A stretch of DNA of 64,000 nt from SZAS-79 sp965279075 (GTDB lineage: Bacteria > Pseudomonadota > Gammaproteobacteria > Burkholderiales > SG8-39). The stretch lies in contig CBDIHI010000010.1 of the NCBI GenBank assembly GCA_965279075.1, positions 434,001 to 498,000 on the forward strand. Direction: 5' to 3'. Of this stretch, positions 9,286-17,054 are shown one piece after another; within the stretch, counting starts at the first letter, position 1; each line of letters opens with the position of its first letter. The translations under genes were made by a program, and so were the position numbers. The notes below the pieces were generated by a model that saw only the letters and a program-made list of their open reading frames with translations, searched no databases and was not told where the DNA came from.

Positions 9286-9405
9286 TTAATCCTCGTGCCT
9301 AGGCAAGTCGAATGCTATGAATCTACAACTTTTCATCTAATAGATCTAGCACTGGAGCGCCCTCCAAGCCAATTGAATTGCCTTTTTTATAAATTTCTTG
9401 GCTCG
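9286..9405. other. Boundary and likely promoter region of the defence island
   Basis: An AT-rich gap between the stop of the hydroxyacid dehydrogenase gene and the first ORF of the defence operon. Everything to its left is AT-richer and everything to its right has the high GC of the rest of the window. It must hold the promoter of the minus-strand defence operon, but I could not pick a convincing -35/-10 pair. No tRNA gene, integrase or obvious attachment repeat is visible here. Confidence 0.5.
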
Positions 9406-10299
9406 TTACAGAAAGCGCTTCGCGGGGCGTTTGCTGCCCAGCTCAAGGACCGCGCAGACGGCCGCCGTGTCGGCCTTCGCCAGCCCCTGCCTCATGGCGG
9501 CGTCGTAGATCGCCTTGCTGGCGTTGAACAGCGGCGCTGGGCTGCCCAAGGTCTTGAGGTAGTCGCCGATGATCCTCATGTCCTTCTGCCAGATTTCGAC
9601 CTTCATAGTGGCGTCCTTGTAGGAACGCCGGGCCATCATCGGCCCGCGCACTTGCAGCATGCGCGAGCTGCCCGCGCCGTCGCCCAGCACTTTCACAGCC
9701 AGCTCAGCGTTGAGCCCCGAATTGCGCGCTAGGAGGATCGCCTCGGCCGCGGAGACGTTGTGGATCGCCACGAGCAGGTTGGCCGCGAACTTCATCTTCG
9801 AGCCATTGCCGAACCGCCCGAGGTCGTAGTGCCCGCGGGCGAAGCCGCCGAATACCTTGAGGCAACGGCGGATCGCCGGCGTGGGGCCGCTTGCGTAGAC
9901 GACGAGGTCCTTGGTCCGGGCCTGCGAGCCGGTGCCGCTCAGCGGGCAGTCGAGCAGCGTGACCCCGGACTTCGCGAGACGCTCTCTTGCTGCTTCCTTG
10001 TCCGCGATCGGCAGCGTGCTGGTCTCGATGACGACCTGGCGCGGGGCCTTTGCATCAGCGATGTCCTGCGCGACCCGGGCCATGGCCCCGGCCGAAGGCA
10101 GCGCGGTGATCAGGATCGCGGCGGAACGGGCGACTTCGGCGACGCTGGAGGCGACGATGCCGCCGTTCTTGCGGTGCCGCGCGCGGCAGGCGGCCACCGG
10201 GTCGTACCCGATGACCACGAAGCCGCCCTTGACGAGGTTGGCGGCCATGGCCGAGCCCATGATGCCCAGGCCGATCATCCCGACGCGGGATTTCGCCAT
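9406..10299 (-). CDS. NAD(P)-dependent 3-hydroxyisobutyrate-dehydrogenase-family protein
   Basis: A 297-residue beta-hydroxyacid dehydrogenase. It has the N-terminal Rossmann motif GLGIMGSAMAANL (from residue 10), a substrate-binding segment DCPLSGTGSQA (about 118-128) and the catalytic lysine in GNGSKMKFAANL (K170). Family members oxidise 3-hydroxyisobutyrate, tartronate semialdehyde or related beta-hydroxyacids with NAD(P). The substrate cannot be told from sequence. It lies 29 nt downstream of a semialdehyde dehydrogenase-like gene on the same strand, so the pair may oxidise a hydroxyacid or semialdehyde in one catabolic route. It is the first core-like gene next to the defence island. Confidence 0.88.
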   Translation of the reverse strand: MAKSRVGMIGLGIMGSAMAANLVKGGFVVIGYDPVAACRARHRKNGGIVASSVAEVARSAAILITALPSAGAMARVAQDIADAKAPRQVVIETSTLPIADKEAARERLAKSGVTLLDCPLSGTGSQARTKDLVVYASGPTPAIRRCLKVFGGFARGHYDLGRFGNGSKMKFAANLLVAIHNVSAAEAILLARNSGLNAELAVKVLGDGAGSSRMLQVRGPMMARRSYKDATMKVEIWQKDMRIIGDYLKTLGSPAPLFNASKAIYDAAMRQGLAKADTAAVCAVLELGSKRPAKRFL

Positions 10300-10328
10300 G
10301 CCGCAGCCCCCCGGGTGCTACGCCAGGC

Positions 10329-11762
10329 TTACAGCCCGGCCTGCGAGATGAACTTGGGATTCAGGTAGGCCTCGATCGCTTCCGTGCCGCCTTCCGAACC
10401 GTAGCCGGAGTCCTTCACGCCGCCGAACGGCACTTCCGGAATCGCGAGGCCGAGGTGGTTGATCGTGATCATGCCGGTCTCGACCGAGGCGGCGATCGCG
10501 TTGGCGGTCTTGGCCGATTTGGTCCACGCATACGCGGCCAGGCCGAACGGCAGCCGATTGGCTTCGGTCACCGCGTCGTCGAAGGTCTTGAACGGGTTGA
10601 CGATCGCCATCGGGCCGAAGGGCTCCTCGTTCATCACGCGCGCGTCGTTGGGCAGTTCGGTGATCACGGTGGGCTCGAAGAAGTTGCCGTCCTTGCCGAT
10701 CTGGTGGCCGCCGGTGCGGACCTTGCCGCCGTGCTTCTGCGCGTCCTCGACGTTGGCCTGCATCGCCCGCGTGCGGCGCGGGTTGGCGAGCGAGCCCATG
10801 GTCACGCCGGCGTCCAGCCCGTTGCCGACCTTGAGGGCGTTGGTCGCCTCGACGAACTTGTCGACGAACTTGTTGTAGATGCCTTCCTGCACCAGGAAGC
10901 GGGTGGGCGAGACGCACACCTGTCCGGCGTTGCGGTACTTGCTGCCGGCCATGGTCCTGGCGGCCAGTTCCACGTCGGCGTCGTCGAAGACGATGACCGG
11001 GGCGTGGCCGCCCAGTTCCATCGTGACGCGCTTCATGTGCAGGCCGGCCATCGCGGCGAGCTGCTTGCCGACCACGGTCGAGCCGGTGAACGAGATCTTG
11101 CGGATCACGGGGTGCGGGATCAGGTAGCTGGAGATGTCCGCGGGCACGCCGTAGACGAGGTTCACGACGCCCGCGGGCACGCCGGCATCGGCATAGGCGC
11201 GGATGAGTTCGGCGGGGGAGGCGGGGGTCTCTTCAGGCGCCTTGATGATGATCGAGCAGCCGGCGGCGAGCGACGCGGAGAGCTTCCGGACGATCTGGTT
11301 GACCGGGAAGTTCCACGGGGTGAACGCGGCGACGGGGCCGACCGGCTCCTTCACCACCAGCTGGTAGACGCCTTCGGCGCGGGCGGGGATCACGCGGCCG
11401 TAGGTGCGGCGCGCTTCCTCGGCGAACCAGTCGATCGTGTCGGCGCCGGCCATGATCTCCATCTTGGCTTCGGCGACCGTCTTGCCCTGTTCCTGCGTCA
11501 TCAGCGGCGCAATCATGTCGGCCCGCTCGCGCATCAGGTTGGCGGCCTTGCGCATGATCTTGGAGCGTTCGAAGGCGGAGATCTTCCTCCAGACGGCGAA
11601 ACCTTTCTGCGCGGCTTCGAGCGCCCGGTCGAGGTCGGCCTTCTCGGCATGGGCGAGCGTGCCGATCTGCTTGCCGGTGGCGGGGTTCATGACCGGGAGC
11701 GTGCGGCCGGAGGCGGCGGGGCACCAGGCGCCGTCGATGTAGAGCTGGGTGTTTGGGTACAT
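10329..11762 (-). CDS. NAD(P)-dependent aldehyde dehydrogenase, succinate-semialdehyde dehydrogenase-like
   Basis: A 477-residue aldehyde dehydrogenase of normal length. The general base E249 (VTMELGGHAP), the nucleophile C283 (NAGQVCVSPTRF) and the cofactor-binding FTGSTVVGKQLA segment (about 225-236) are all present. The N-terminal pattern (YIDGAW...NPATG) is that of succinate- or glutarate-semialdehyde dehydrogenases. It is followed by the hydroxyacid dehydrogenase gene, probably in one transcript. The semialdehyde it uses is uncertain. Confidence 0.9.
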   Translation of the reverse strand: MYPNTQLYIDGAWCPAASGRTLPVMNPATGKQIGTLAHAEKADLDRALEAAQKGFAVWRKISAFERSKIMRKAANLMRERADMIAPLMTQEQGKTVAEAKMEIMAGADTIDWFAEEARRTYGRVIPARAEGVYQLVVKEPVGPVAAFTPWNFPVNQIVRKLSASLAAGCSIIIKAPEETPASPAELIRAYADAGVPAGVVNLVYGVPADISSYLIPHPVIRKISFTGSTVVGKQLAAMAGLHMKRVTMELGGHAPVIVFDDADVELAARTMAGSKYRNAGQVCVSPTRFLVQEGIYNKFVDKFVEATNALKVGNGLDAGVTMGSLANPRRTRAMQANVEDAQKHGGKVRTGGHQIGKDGNFFEPTVITELPNDARVMNEEPFGPMAIVNPFKTFDDAVTEANRLPFGLAAYAWTKSAKTANAIAASVETGMITINHLGLAIPEVPFGGVKDSGYGSEGGTEAIEAYLNPKFISQAGL

Positions 11763-11950
11763 GGCGGGTTCGGATCGTCAAGGGTGGAATGAACCCGGAA
11801 GCCTACCGCTAAACATCACGCCGTGCCTGCCTGCCCGGCGAAACGTATCGATCGGGGCGGCCGGGCATGAGCCCCTGTGCATGGTCTCCCGGCGGTATTC
11901 GGTGGTATAAATCCGCATCGATTTGGAGTGCCAACCTGGCCCCGGACACC

Positions 11951-12985
11951 ATGAGCGACAAACCCCAGAAGCCCGCCGACCCCGACGCGACGGTGATGAT
12001 GACCCCAGGCGCGCTGAAAGGTCCCGATCCCGATGCGACCGTGATGATGACCCCGGGTGCGCTGAAGGGGCCCGATGCGGACGCCACCGTGATGATGCCC
12101 GCGGGCCTCGGCAAGGAGCCGCCCGCCGACGCGCCCCGTGAGCGGGTTCCGATGGCGGCTTTTCAGCGTGAAGACGACCCGGATGCCACCGTGATAGGCG
12201 CACCGCCTCCCGAACCAGAACCGGAGCCCGAACCGGTCGCAGCGGCGCTGGAAGCCGCCTCCGCGGCGGCAGGTGCGGCTGCGGCACCGGCCCGGGAATT
12301 GTCCACGCCGGTTTCCGCAGATACGTCGCGCATGCCAATGATTGCCGGCGGCGTGGTCGTTCTCGCCGTTGCCTTGTATTTCGCTTTTGGCGGGGGCAAA
12401 GCGCCCCCTTCGACGCCCAAGCCGGATGCTGGGACGCCTGCGGCCGCAACTGTGCCTGCTCCGGAGGCGGTACCGGCACCCACGGCTTCCCCGGCGCCTG
12501 TCGTCGCCGCTCCCGCGGCGCCCGGCAAACCTGCAACCTCCGATGCAGCGGCGAAAGGCTCGTTGAAGGACCTCCTGGCAGGCGAGGCCAAGGGCGGCCT
12601 CATAAGCGTTTCCCAGGAAGGCGGCGCGACGACGATCATTCTGCGCAGCACGAACCAGTTCGCCTCGGGCGGCACCGACCTCGATCCGAAGCTGCATGCG
12701 GCGATTGCGGGCATCGCGAAAGCCCTGGACAAGGTCCCGGGCGCGATCGTGGTCACGGGGCACGCCGATGCGAAGCCGAGCACCAATGCCAAGTTCCCGT
12801 CCAACGAGGCGCTGTCGGCCGCGCGCGGCGAGTCCGTGGCAAAGCTGCTGTCCGGCAAGCTTCGCGATCCCAAGCGGGTGACGAGCGCCGGCGCCGGGGA
12901 TACCCAGCAGGTCGCGCCCAGCGACACGCCCGAGAACCGCGCGAAGAACCGCCGCGTGGTGATCGTGGTGAGGTCCGCGTCGTAA
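11951..12985 (+). CDS. OmpA-C-like envelope protein with N-terminal DPDATV repeats
   Basis: A 344-residue protein starting at the ATG at 11951; an upstream ATG at 11867 only adds an unrelated-looking 28 residues. Residues 1-85 are an acidic, proline-rich cytoplasmic tail with DPDATV at 10-15 and 26-31, DADATV at 42-47 and DPDATV at 76-81. A single membrane helix spans about 131-147, then a Pro/Ala linker, then an OmpA-like peptidoglycan-binding domain from about 215 to the end (TGHADAKPS, SAARGESVAKLL, ENRAKNRRVVIVV). The layout fits an inner-membrane protein anchoring a machine to the cell wall. Its motif is shared with the TssL-like protein encoded 1.4 kb downstream, so they probably act together. 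The repeated acidic-Thr motif resembles a phosphothreonine/FHA docking site, which is speculation. Confidence 0.8.
   Translation: MSDKPQKPADPDATVMMTPGALKGPDPDATVMMTPGALKGPDADATVMMPAGLGKEPPADAPRERVPMAAFQREDDPDATVIGAPPPEPEPEPEPVAAALEAASAAAGAAAAPARELSTPVSADTSRMPMIAGGVVVLAVALYFAFGGGKAPPSTPKPDAGTPAAATVPAPEAVPAPTASPAPVVAAPAAPGKPATSDAAAKGSLKDLLAGEAKGGLISVSQEGGATTIILRSTNQFASGGTDLDPKLHAAIAGIAKALDKVPGAIVVTGHADAKPSTNAKFPSNEALSAARGESVAKLLSGKLRDPKRVTSAGAGDTQQVAPSDTPENRAKNRRVVIVVRSAS
11978..12115 (+). repeat. 48-bp in-frame tandem repeat encoding DPDATVMMTPGALKGP
   Basis: Two complete units (11978-12025 and 12026-12073) encode the same 16 residues with several silent differences. A third, diverged unit follows to about 12115 (DADATVMMPAGLGK). 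The silent differences show selection on the protein sequence rather than a fresh duplication. Confidence 0.85.
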
Positions 12986-13065
12986 GGCTCACGCTCGACC
13001 GGGTCCTGCAGTCGCAGGGCTTCGGCTCCCGCAAGGGCTGCCGGGCCCTGGTCCGCGAGGGGGCC

Positions 13066-13695
13066 GTGACCGTGCGCGGCGAGGCGGTGACCGACTTCGG
13101 TGCGCAGGTCGATACCGAAAGCCTGGCTTTCACCGTGCATGGCGAGCCCTGGGATTACCATGAGCACCTGTATCTCGCGCTGAACAAGCCGCCGGGGTAC
13201 GAGTGCTCGAGGAAACCGAGCCACCATCCGGGCGTGCTCAGGCTGATGCCGGAGCAATTCACGCTGCGGGAGACCCAGCCGGTCGGGCGCCTGGACCACG
13301 ATTCCACGGGCCTCCTGCTGCTCTCGGACGACGGCGCCTTCATCCACGCGCACACCTCCCCGAAGCGGCTGGTACCCAAGGTCTACGTCGCCACCACCGG
13401 CGGGCCGGTCACGCCCGGACTCGTCGCGCATATGCTCGAAGGCGTGCAGCTGGACGACGAACCTGCGCCGATCGCGGTGCAGGGCTGCAGGCAACTGGAC
13501 GAACATCGCATCGAGATCGTCCTCGTGCAAGGCAAGTACCACCAGGTGAAGCGGATGCTCGCGGCCGCCGGCAACCATTGCACGGCCCTGCACCGGGCAT
13601 CGATAGGCGGGCTGTCGCTCGACATGCTTGGCCTCGCGCCGGGGGCATGGTGCCACCTGGATGCGGGCCGGCGCGCGCTGCTTGCCGGAGCCTGA
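13066..13695 (+). CDS. rsuA: Pseudouridine synthase, RsuA/RluB/E/F family (true start uncertain)
   Basis: Isomerises a specific rRNA uridine, probably in 16S rRNA. The catalytic-Asp motif GRLDHDSTGLLLLSDDG and the YLALNKPPGYECS segment are clear, as is the C-terminal GKYHQVKRML. The first canonical start codon in frame is the GTG at 13066. However, the frame upstream (12988-13065) encodes LDRVLQSQGFGSRKGCRALV, a textbook S4 RNA-binding domain that belongs to this family. No ATG, GTG or TTG exists in frame before it: homologues would read an ATG where CTC (12988) stands. Either translation begins at a non-canonical codon near 12988-13006, or a mutation has removed the start. The gene follows directly on the OmpA-domain gene. 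Confidence 0.85.
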   Translation: MTVRGEAVTDFGAQVDTESLAFTVHGEPWDYHEHLYLALNKPPGYECSRKPSHHPGVLRLMPEQFTLRETQPVGRLDHDSTGLLLLSDDGAFIHAHTSPKRLVPKVYVATTGGPVTPGLVAHMLEGVQLDDEPAPIAVQGCRQLDEHRIEIVLVQGKYHQVKRMLAAAGNHCTALHRASIGGLSLDMLGLAPGAWCHLDAGRRALLAGA

Positions 13696-13742
13696 ATCCG
13701 GGGGGGCGATGGTATCCTTCCGATCTGAATAGGAGATTGCAA

Positions 13743-14330
13743 ATGGCCGAGCAAAGGATGGTGGATCTCGGAAGCGTGGTGATGACCGGGGAGAATTCGT
13801 TCATCCGCCTGTCCGACGACGGGGGCAAGACCATCGCGGACCGCGTCAGCCACTGGCGGGTCCTGTGGTCGCCGGCGGGGCAGGGACATGCCCTGTTCAT
13901 CGAAAGCCCGCTGACCGGCAAGGGACCGCGTGTCTATTCGGACAACATCGGAATGACGCGTTTCCTGCAGCGCACGATCGAGGTGCTGCTGCACAAGCCG
14001 TTCGCCGACGAGTCGTTGCCGGTGGTCGATGCCGAATTCATCCGCGCCGGGGATTCGCTCAGCACCGTTGAGGAGAGGATCGTGTCGGACGACGGCGAGA
14101 TCATCATGAGCTGGTGGGACCTGCTGGCCCCGTTCGTGCTGACCGTGCCGCCCGGTGCGATGGACCGCCCGATCGGCGTCTACAGCACGTTCCTGCCCGC
14201 GCGCGGGGCGCAGCTCGCCGTGAACGGCGAGGCGGCGACCGCCAAGGTTTTCCTGCAGGACCGCTTCGGCAAGCCGGCCTCGAGCTGTGTGCTCGCCTGG
14301 TCGGAGACCTGGACCCGCCCGGCGGCCTGA
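13743..14330 (+). CDS. Conserved-looking hypothetical protein, 195 residues
   Basis: The start ATG has a clear AGGAG site 7-8 nt upstream. I do not recognise the family. No signal peptide, membrane helix or catalytic motif is visible. The sequence is mixed alpha/beta in character with several aromatic residues (SHWRVLWSP, SWWDLLAPF, LAWSETWTR). It lies between the pseudouridine synthase and the tssL-like gene, 55 nt before the latter, so it may belong to the same envelope-complex operon. This is only positional evidence. Confidence 0.7.
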   Translation: MAEQRMVDLGSVVMTGENSFIRLSDDGGKTIADRVSHWRVLWSPAGQGHALFIESPLTGKGPRVYSDNIGMTRFLQRTIEVLLHKPFADESLPVVDAEFIRAGDSLSTVEERIVSDDGEIIMSWWDLLAPFVLTVPPGAMDRPIGVYSTFLPARGAQLAVNGEAATAKVFLQDRFGKPASSCVLAWSETWTRPAA

Positions 14331-14385
14331 TCCCTGACGAGATATCACGCTCGCGAAAGCAAAAGGTTCAATAGAATAGCGTTCG

Positions 14386-15909
14386 ATGAGTGAGAATCGC
14401 GACCAGCCCGCCGCCGCAGGGACGCAGGGCACCGCTCCCGTGCCGGCATTCGACCCGGACGCGACGCTATCCGGTCCCATCGTGCCCGACGACCCTGACG
14501 CCACAGTGTCCGGGCCGCTGGCCGAGATCCTGAAAAAGGACGACGCGGACCCCGAAATCACCATCAAGCCGCTGCCCAAGGCGGACGATCCGGACGCCAC
14601 GTATTCGGGCCCGCTGTTCGACCCGGATGCGACCGTGTCCAGTCCGGGCCCGCGACGGCGCAAGAACCCGTTCCAGCCAAAAGCGCTGCCCGAGGCGCTG
14701 CAGGCTAACCTCGCCGCGCTCGGCGGGCTCAACCCGCTGGTGGCTTTCGCGAACCCGATCCTCAGCGCGGTGCCGCAACTGCGCGCCGCCGAGAGCCATC
14801 CGGATCCGGCGAGGCTGAAGGAGACGCTGCAGGACCTCGTCGAGGCTTTCGAGGCTGGCGCTGGCAATGCGGGGACATCGGACGAGGTGCTCGAAGCTTC
14901 CGTCTATGCGCTTTGCTGCCTAGCCGACGATGCGGCCGCGTCGACGGCCTGGGGCAGCGATTGGGAGAAAAGCGGGCTCCTGAAAGTCATGCGGGACGAA
15001 ACGGGGGGCGGGGCGGAGTTCTTCGAGCTTCTCAAGGCGATGCAGGAAAAGCCTGCGGCTGACGCCGACCTGCTTGAACTCCTATACATCTGCCTCGCTC
15101 TAGGCTTCGAGGGGCGCTACCGCGGCACAGAAGGCGGAATCGAAGAACTGGGAAGGATCCGTGCCGCGTTGCATGCGATGGTGACCCGCCACCGGCCCCG
15201 TCCGGATGCGCTCTCCACGCGCTGGCAGGGCGTGCCGGCGGATTTCGTTCCCAAGGCGAAGGCGCCAAAAGCCCTCGTTGCGCCGGCCGCCAAACCGGGC
15301 TGGGGCAGGGCGGGGGCCGCGGTCGCTGCGATGCTTGTGGTCCTCGTCGGCTACTTCTCGCTGCGCCAGCCGGCGCCCGGTCCCGTCGAAACGAAGCCGG
15401 TGGAGGTCGCTGCCTCTGCGCCTGCATCGGCGACGACATCGTCCACACCGGCCGCGGCGCCGGTTGCAGTGCCGGCCTCCTCGCTGCGCGAAGCACTGGC
15501 AACGCAAGCGAAGGATGGGCGCGTCACGCTGGGCGAGTCCAAAGGCGACGGTGTGATCGCGCTGCGTGACGACCGGCAGTTCCCCTCCGGGCAGGTCGAA
15601 CCCTCGCCCGCGGCGAGGGCCGTCCTCGAAAGCGTCGGCGCTGCGCTCGACCCGGTGCCCGGCAACATCGTCGTGCGCGGCTATGCCGACGGCGTCCCGG
15701 TACGGGTCGACGGGGCGTTCGCGTCCAACCAGGAACTCAGCGCCGCGCGCGCCGCGGCTGCCGCGAAGGTCCTTGCGTCGAAGCTCGCCCGGCCGCAACG
15801 CGTGACGAGCGAGGGCGCGGCCGAAGCCGACCCGATCGCGCCGAACGACACCGAGGAGAATCGCGCGAAGAACCGCCGCGTCGTCATCCTCGTCGGGCCG
15901 AAGCCGTGA
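14386..15909 (+). CDS. tssL: TssL/DotU-type protein with C-terminal OmpA domain
   Basis: A 507-residue protein. The N-terminal 85 residues repeat an acidic Thr motif: DPDATL 23-28, DPDATV 37-42, DPEITI 55-60, DPDATY 68-73, DPDATV 79-84. Residues 115-282 match the DotU/TssL cytosolic domain (NPLVAFANPILS, ALCCLADDAAASTAWG, LLELLYICLALGFEGRYR, LSTRWQG). A single membrane helix (309-326) and an OmpA-like peptidoglycan-binding domain (about 375-507) follow. In type VI secretion TssL binds TssM and TssJ to form the membrane complex. Its stop overlaps the start of a TssM-like gene (GTGA), as expected for partners. No other tss gene (sheath, tube, baseplate, ClpV) is in the window. The N-terminal repeat tail is unusual for the family. 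Confidence 0.85.
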   Translation: MSENRDQPAAAGTQGTAPVPAFDPDATLSGPIVPDDPDATVSGPLAEILKKDDADPEITIKPLPKADDPDATYSGPLFDPDATVSSPGPRRRKNPFQPKALPEALQANLAALGGLNPLVAFANPILSAVPQLRAAESHPDPARLKETLQDLVEAFEAGAGNAGTSDEVLEASVYALCCLADDAAASTAWGSDWEKSGLLKVMRDETGGGAEFFELLKAMQEKPAADADLLELLYICLALGFEGRYRGTEGGIEELGRIRAALHAMVTRHRPRPDALSTRWQGVPADFVPKAKAPKALVAPAAKPGWGRAGAAVAAMLVVLVGYFSLRQPAPGPVETKPVEVAASAPASATTSSTPAAAPVAVPASSLREALATQAKDGRVTLGESKGDGVIALRDDRQFPSGQVEPSPAARAVLESVGAALDPVPGNIVVRGYADGVPVRVDGAFASNQELSAARAAAAAKVLASKLARPQRVTSEGAAEADPIAPNDTEENRAKNRRVVILVGPKP

Positions 15910-17054
15910 GCGCCGAACTGTTCCGGCGCATGTTCGACCTGGGGATCCAGGTCGCACCGGACGATCCCGCCGCCAAGGAGATCGAGGCGCGTCGCGGGAA
16001 GTTCGAGGCCGCCGCCGCCGCGCTCGCCGGGCCGCGCTTCGCCGGGCCGGACGGGACGCGGCTCTCCGTGGAGGCACTGCCCTGGTATGTCGTGATCGGC
16101 GCACCGGGTTCCGGCAACTCCACCGTCATGCTGAATTCGGGCCTGCGCTTCCCGTTGCGGGAAGGGGACGGGCCGGCGCAGGTGATGGGCGTGGGCGGTA
16201 CGCGCTATTGCGAATGGTGGTTCAGCGACGAGGCGGTCTTCATCGACATCGCGGGGCGCTATGTCGCGCACGAGACCAAGAGCCAGAGGGACGTGCTGTC
16301 CGGCAGCGCGGCCTGGCACGGGTTCCTCGGGCTGCTGAAACAGTATCGCCCGCGCCAGCCCCTGGCGGGCGCGGTCGTCACCGTCAGCGTCACGGACCTG
16401 CTGCTGTGGGCCAAGCCCGAGCGGCAGCAGTTCGCCGCGCACGTACGCATGCGGCTGGCGGAGCTCTATTCGGGCCTCGGCACGCGCTTCCCGGTCTACC
16501 TGCTGGTCACCAAGATGGACCTGCTGGCCGGGTTCGCCGAGTTCTTCGACACGATGGACGAAACGGCGCGCCACCAGGTCTGGGGCACGACCTTCGATTT
16601 CGGCGCCGAGCCCATGGAACTCGCGAAACGCTACGGAGCCGATTTCGCCGTGCTGCAGGACCGGCTGTACGCCGAGATGCTCGCGCGGCTGGAGGAGGAG
16701 ACCGATCTCGTGCGGCGTGCGTCGATCTATCGCTTCCCGCAGCAGTTCCATGCGATCGGCCCGCTGGTCGAGGAAATGCTCGGCCTCGCATTCTCGACCC
16801 ATGTGGACCACGCTCCGCTGATGCTTCGGGGGGTGTATTTCTCAAGCGCTTCCCAATCCGGCAAGCCGATCGACCGGGTGATGCGCACGCTCGAGCGGGC
16901 CTTCAAGCTCGAGCATGTCGAGGCCGAAGCCAAGGGGCCGGGCCGCGGTTATTTCATGACCCGGCTGCTGCGCGAGGTGATCTTCCCCGAGGCGCGCCTG
17001 GCTGCGGATGATATCGGCGTATCGCTCGCCGGCCAGTCACCGCCCCCGCGCTGA
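15906..17054 (+). CDS. tssM: TssM/IcmF-like protein reduced to the cytosolic domain, Walker A altered
   Basis: A 382-residue match to the cytosolic NTPase-like part of TssM: LPWYVVIGAPGSG, GVGGTRYCEWWFSDEAVFID, YRPRQPLAGAVVTVSVTDLL, RFPVYLLVTKMDLLAGFAEFF, VWGTTFDFG and, near the end, LLREVIFPEA. Full-length TssM is about 1100-1300 residues. Here the two N-terminal membrane helices and the whole region from the third helix on are missing; the frame ends soon after the LLREVIFPEA motif. Walker A reads GAPGSGNST, so the invariant lysine is Asn71. It starts at a GTG overlapping the tssL stop. It may be a relic, or a nucleotide-independent scaffold for the TssL-like protein. Its 3' end overlaps the convergent hydrolase gene by 18 nt. 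Confidence 0.82.
   Translation: MSAELFRRMFDLGIQVAPDDPAAKEIEARRGKFEAAAAALAGPRFAGPDGTRLSVEALPWYVVIGAPGSGNSTVMLNSGLRFPLREGDGPAQVMGVGGTRYCEWWFSDEAVFIDIAGRYVAHETKSQRDVLSGSAAWHGFLGLLKQYRPRQPLAGAVVTVSVTDLLLWAKPERQQFAAHVRMRLAELYSGLGTRFPVYLLVTKMDLLAGFAEFFDTMDETARHQVWGTTFDFGAEPMELAKRYGADFAVLQDRLYAEMLARLEEETDLVRRASIYRFPQQFHAIGPLVEEMLGLAFSTHVDHAPLMLRGVYFSSASQSGKPIDRVMRTLERAFKLEHVEAEAKGPGRGYFMTRLLREVIFPEARLAADDIGVSLAGQSPPPR

Noticed and set aside
12163..14867. Long minus-strand frames across the OmpA, pseudouridine synthase and tssL genes
   Set aside because: Low-complexity translations opposite genes with recognisable domains.
11951..17054. Complete type VI secretion cluster
   Set aside because: Only TssL-like, truncated TssM-like and an OmpA-domain protein are present; TssB, TssC, Hcp, VgrG, ClpV and the baseplate genes are absent.
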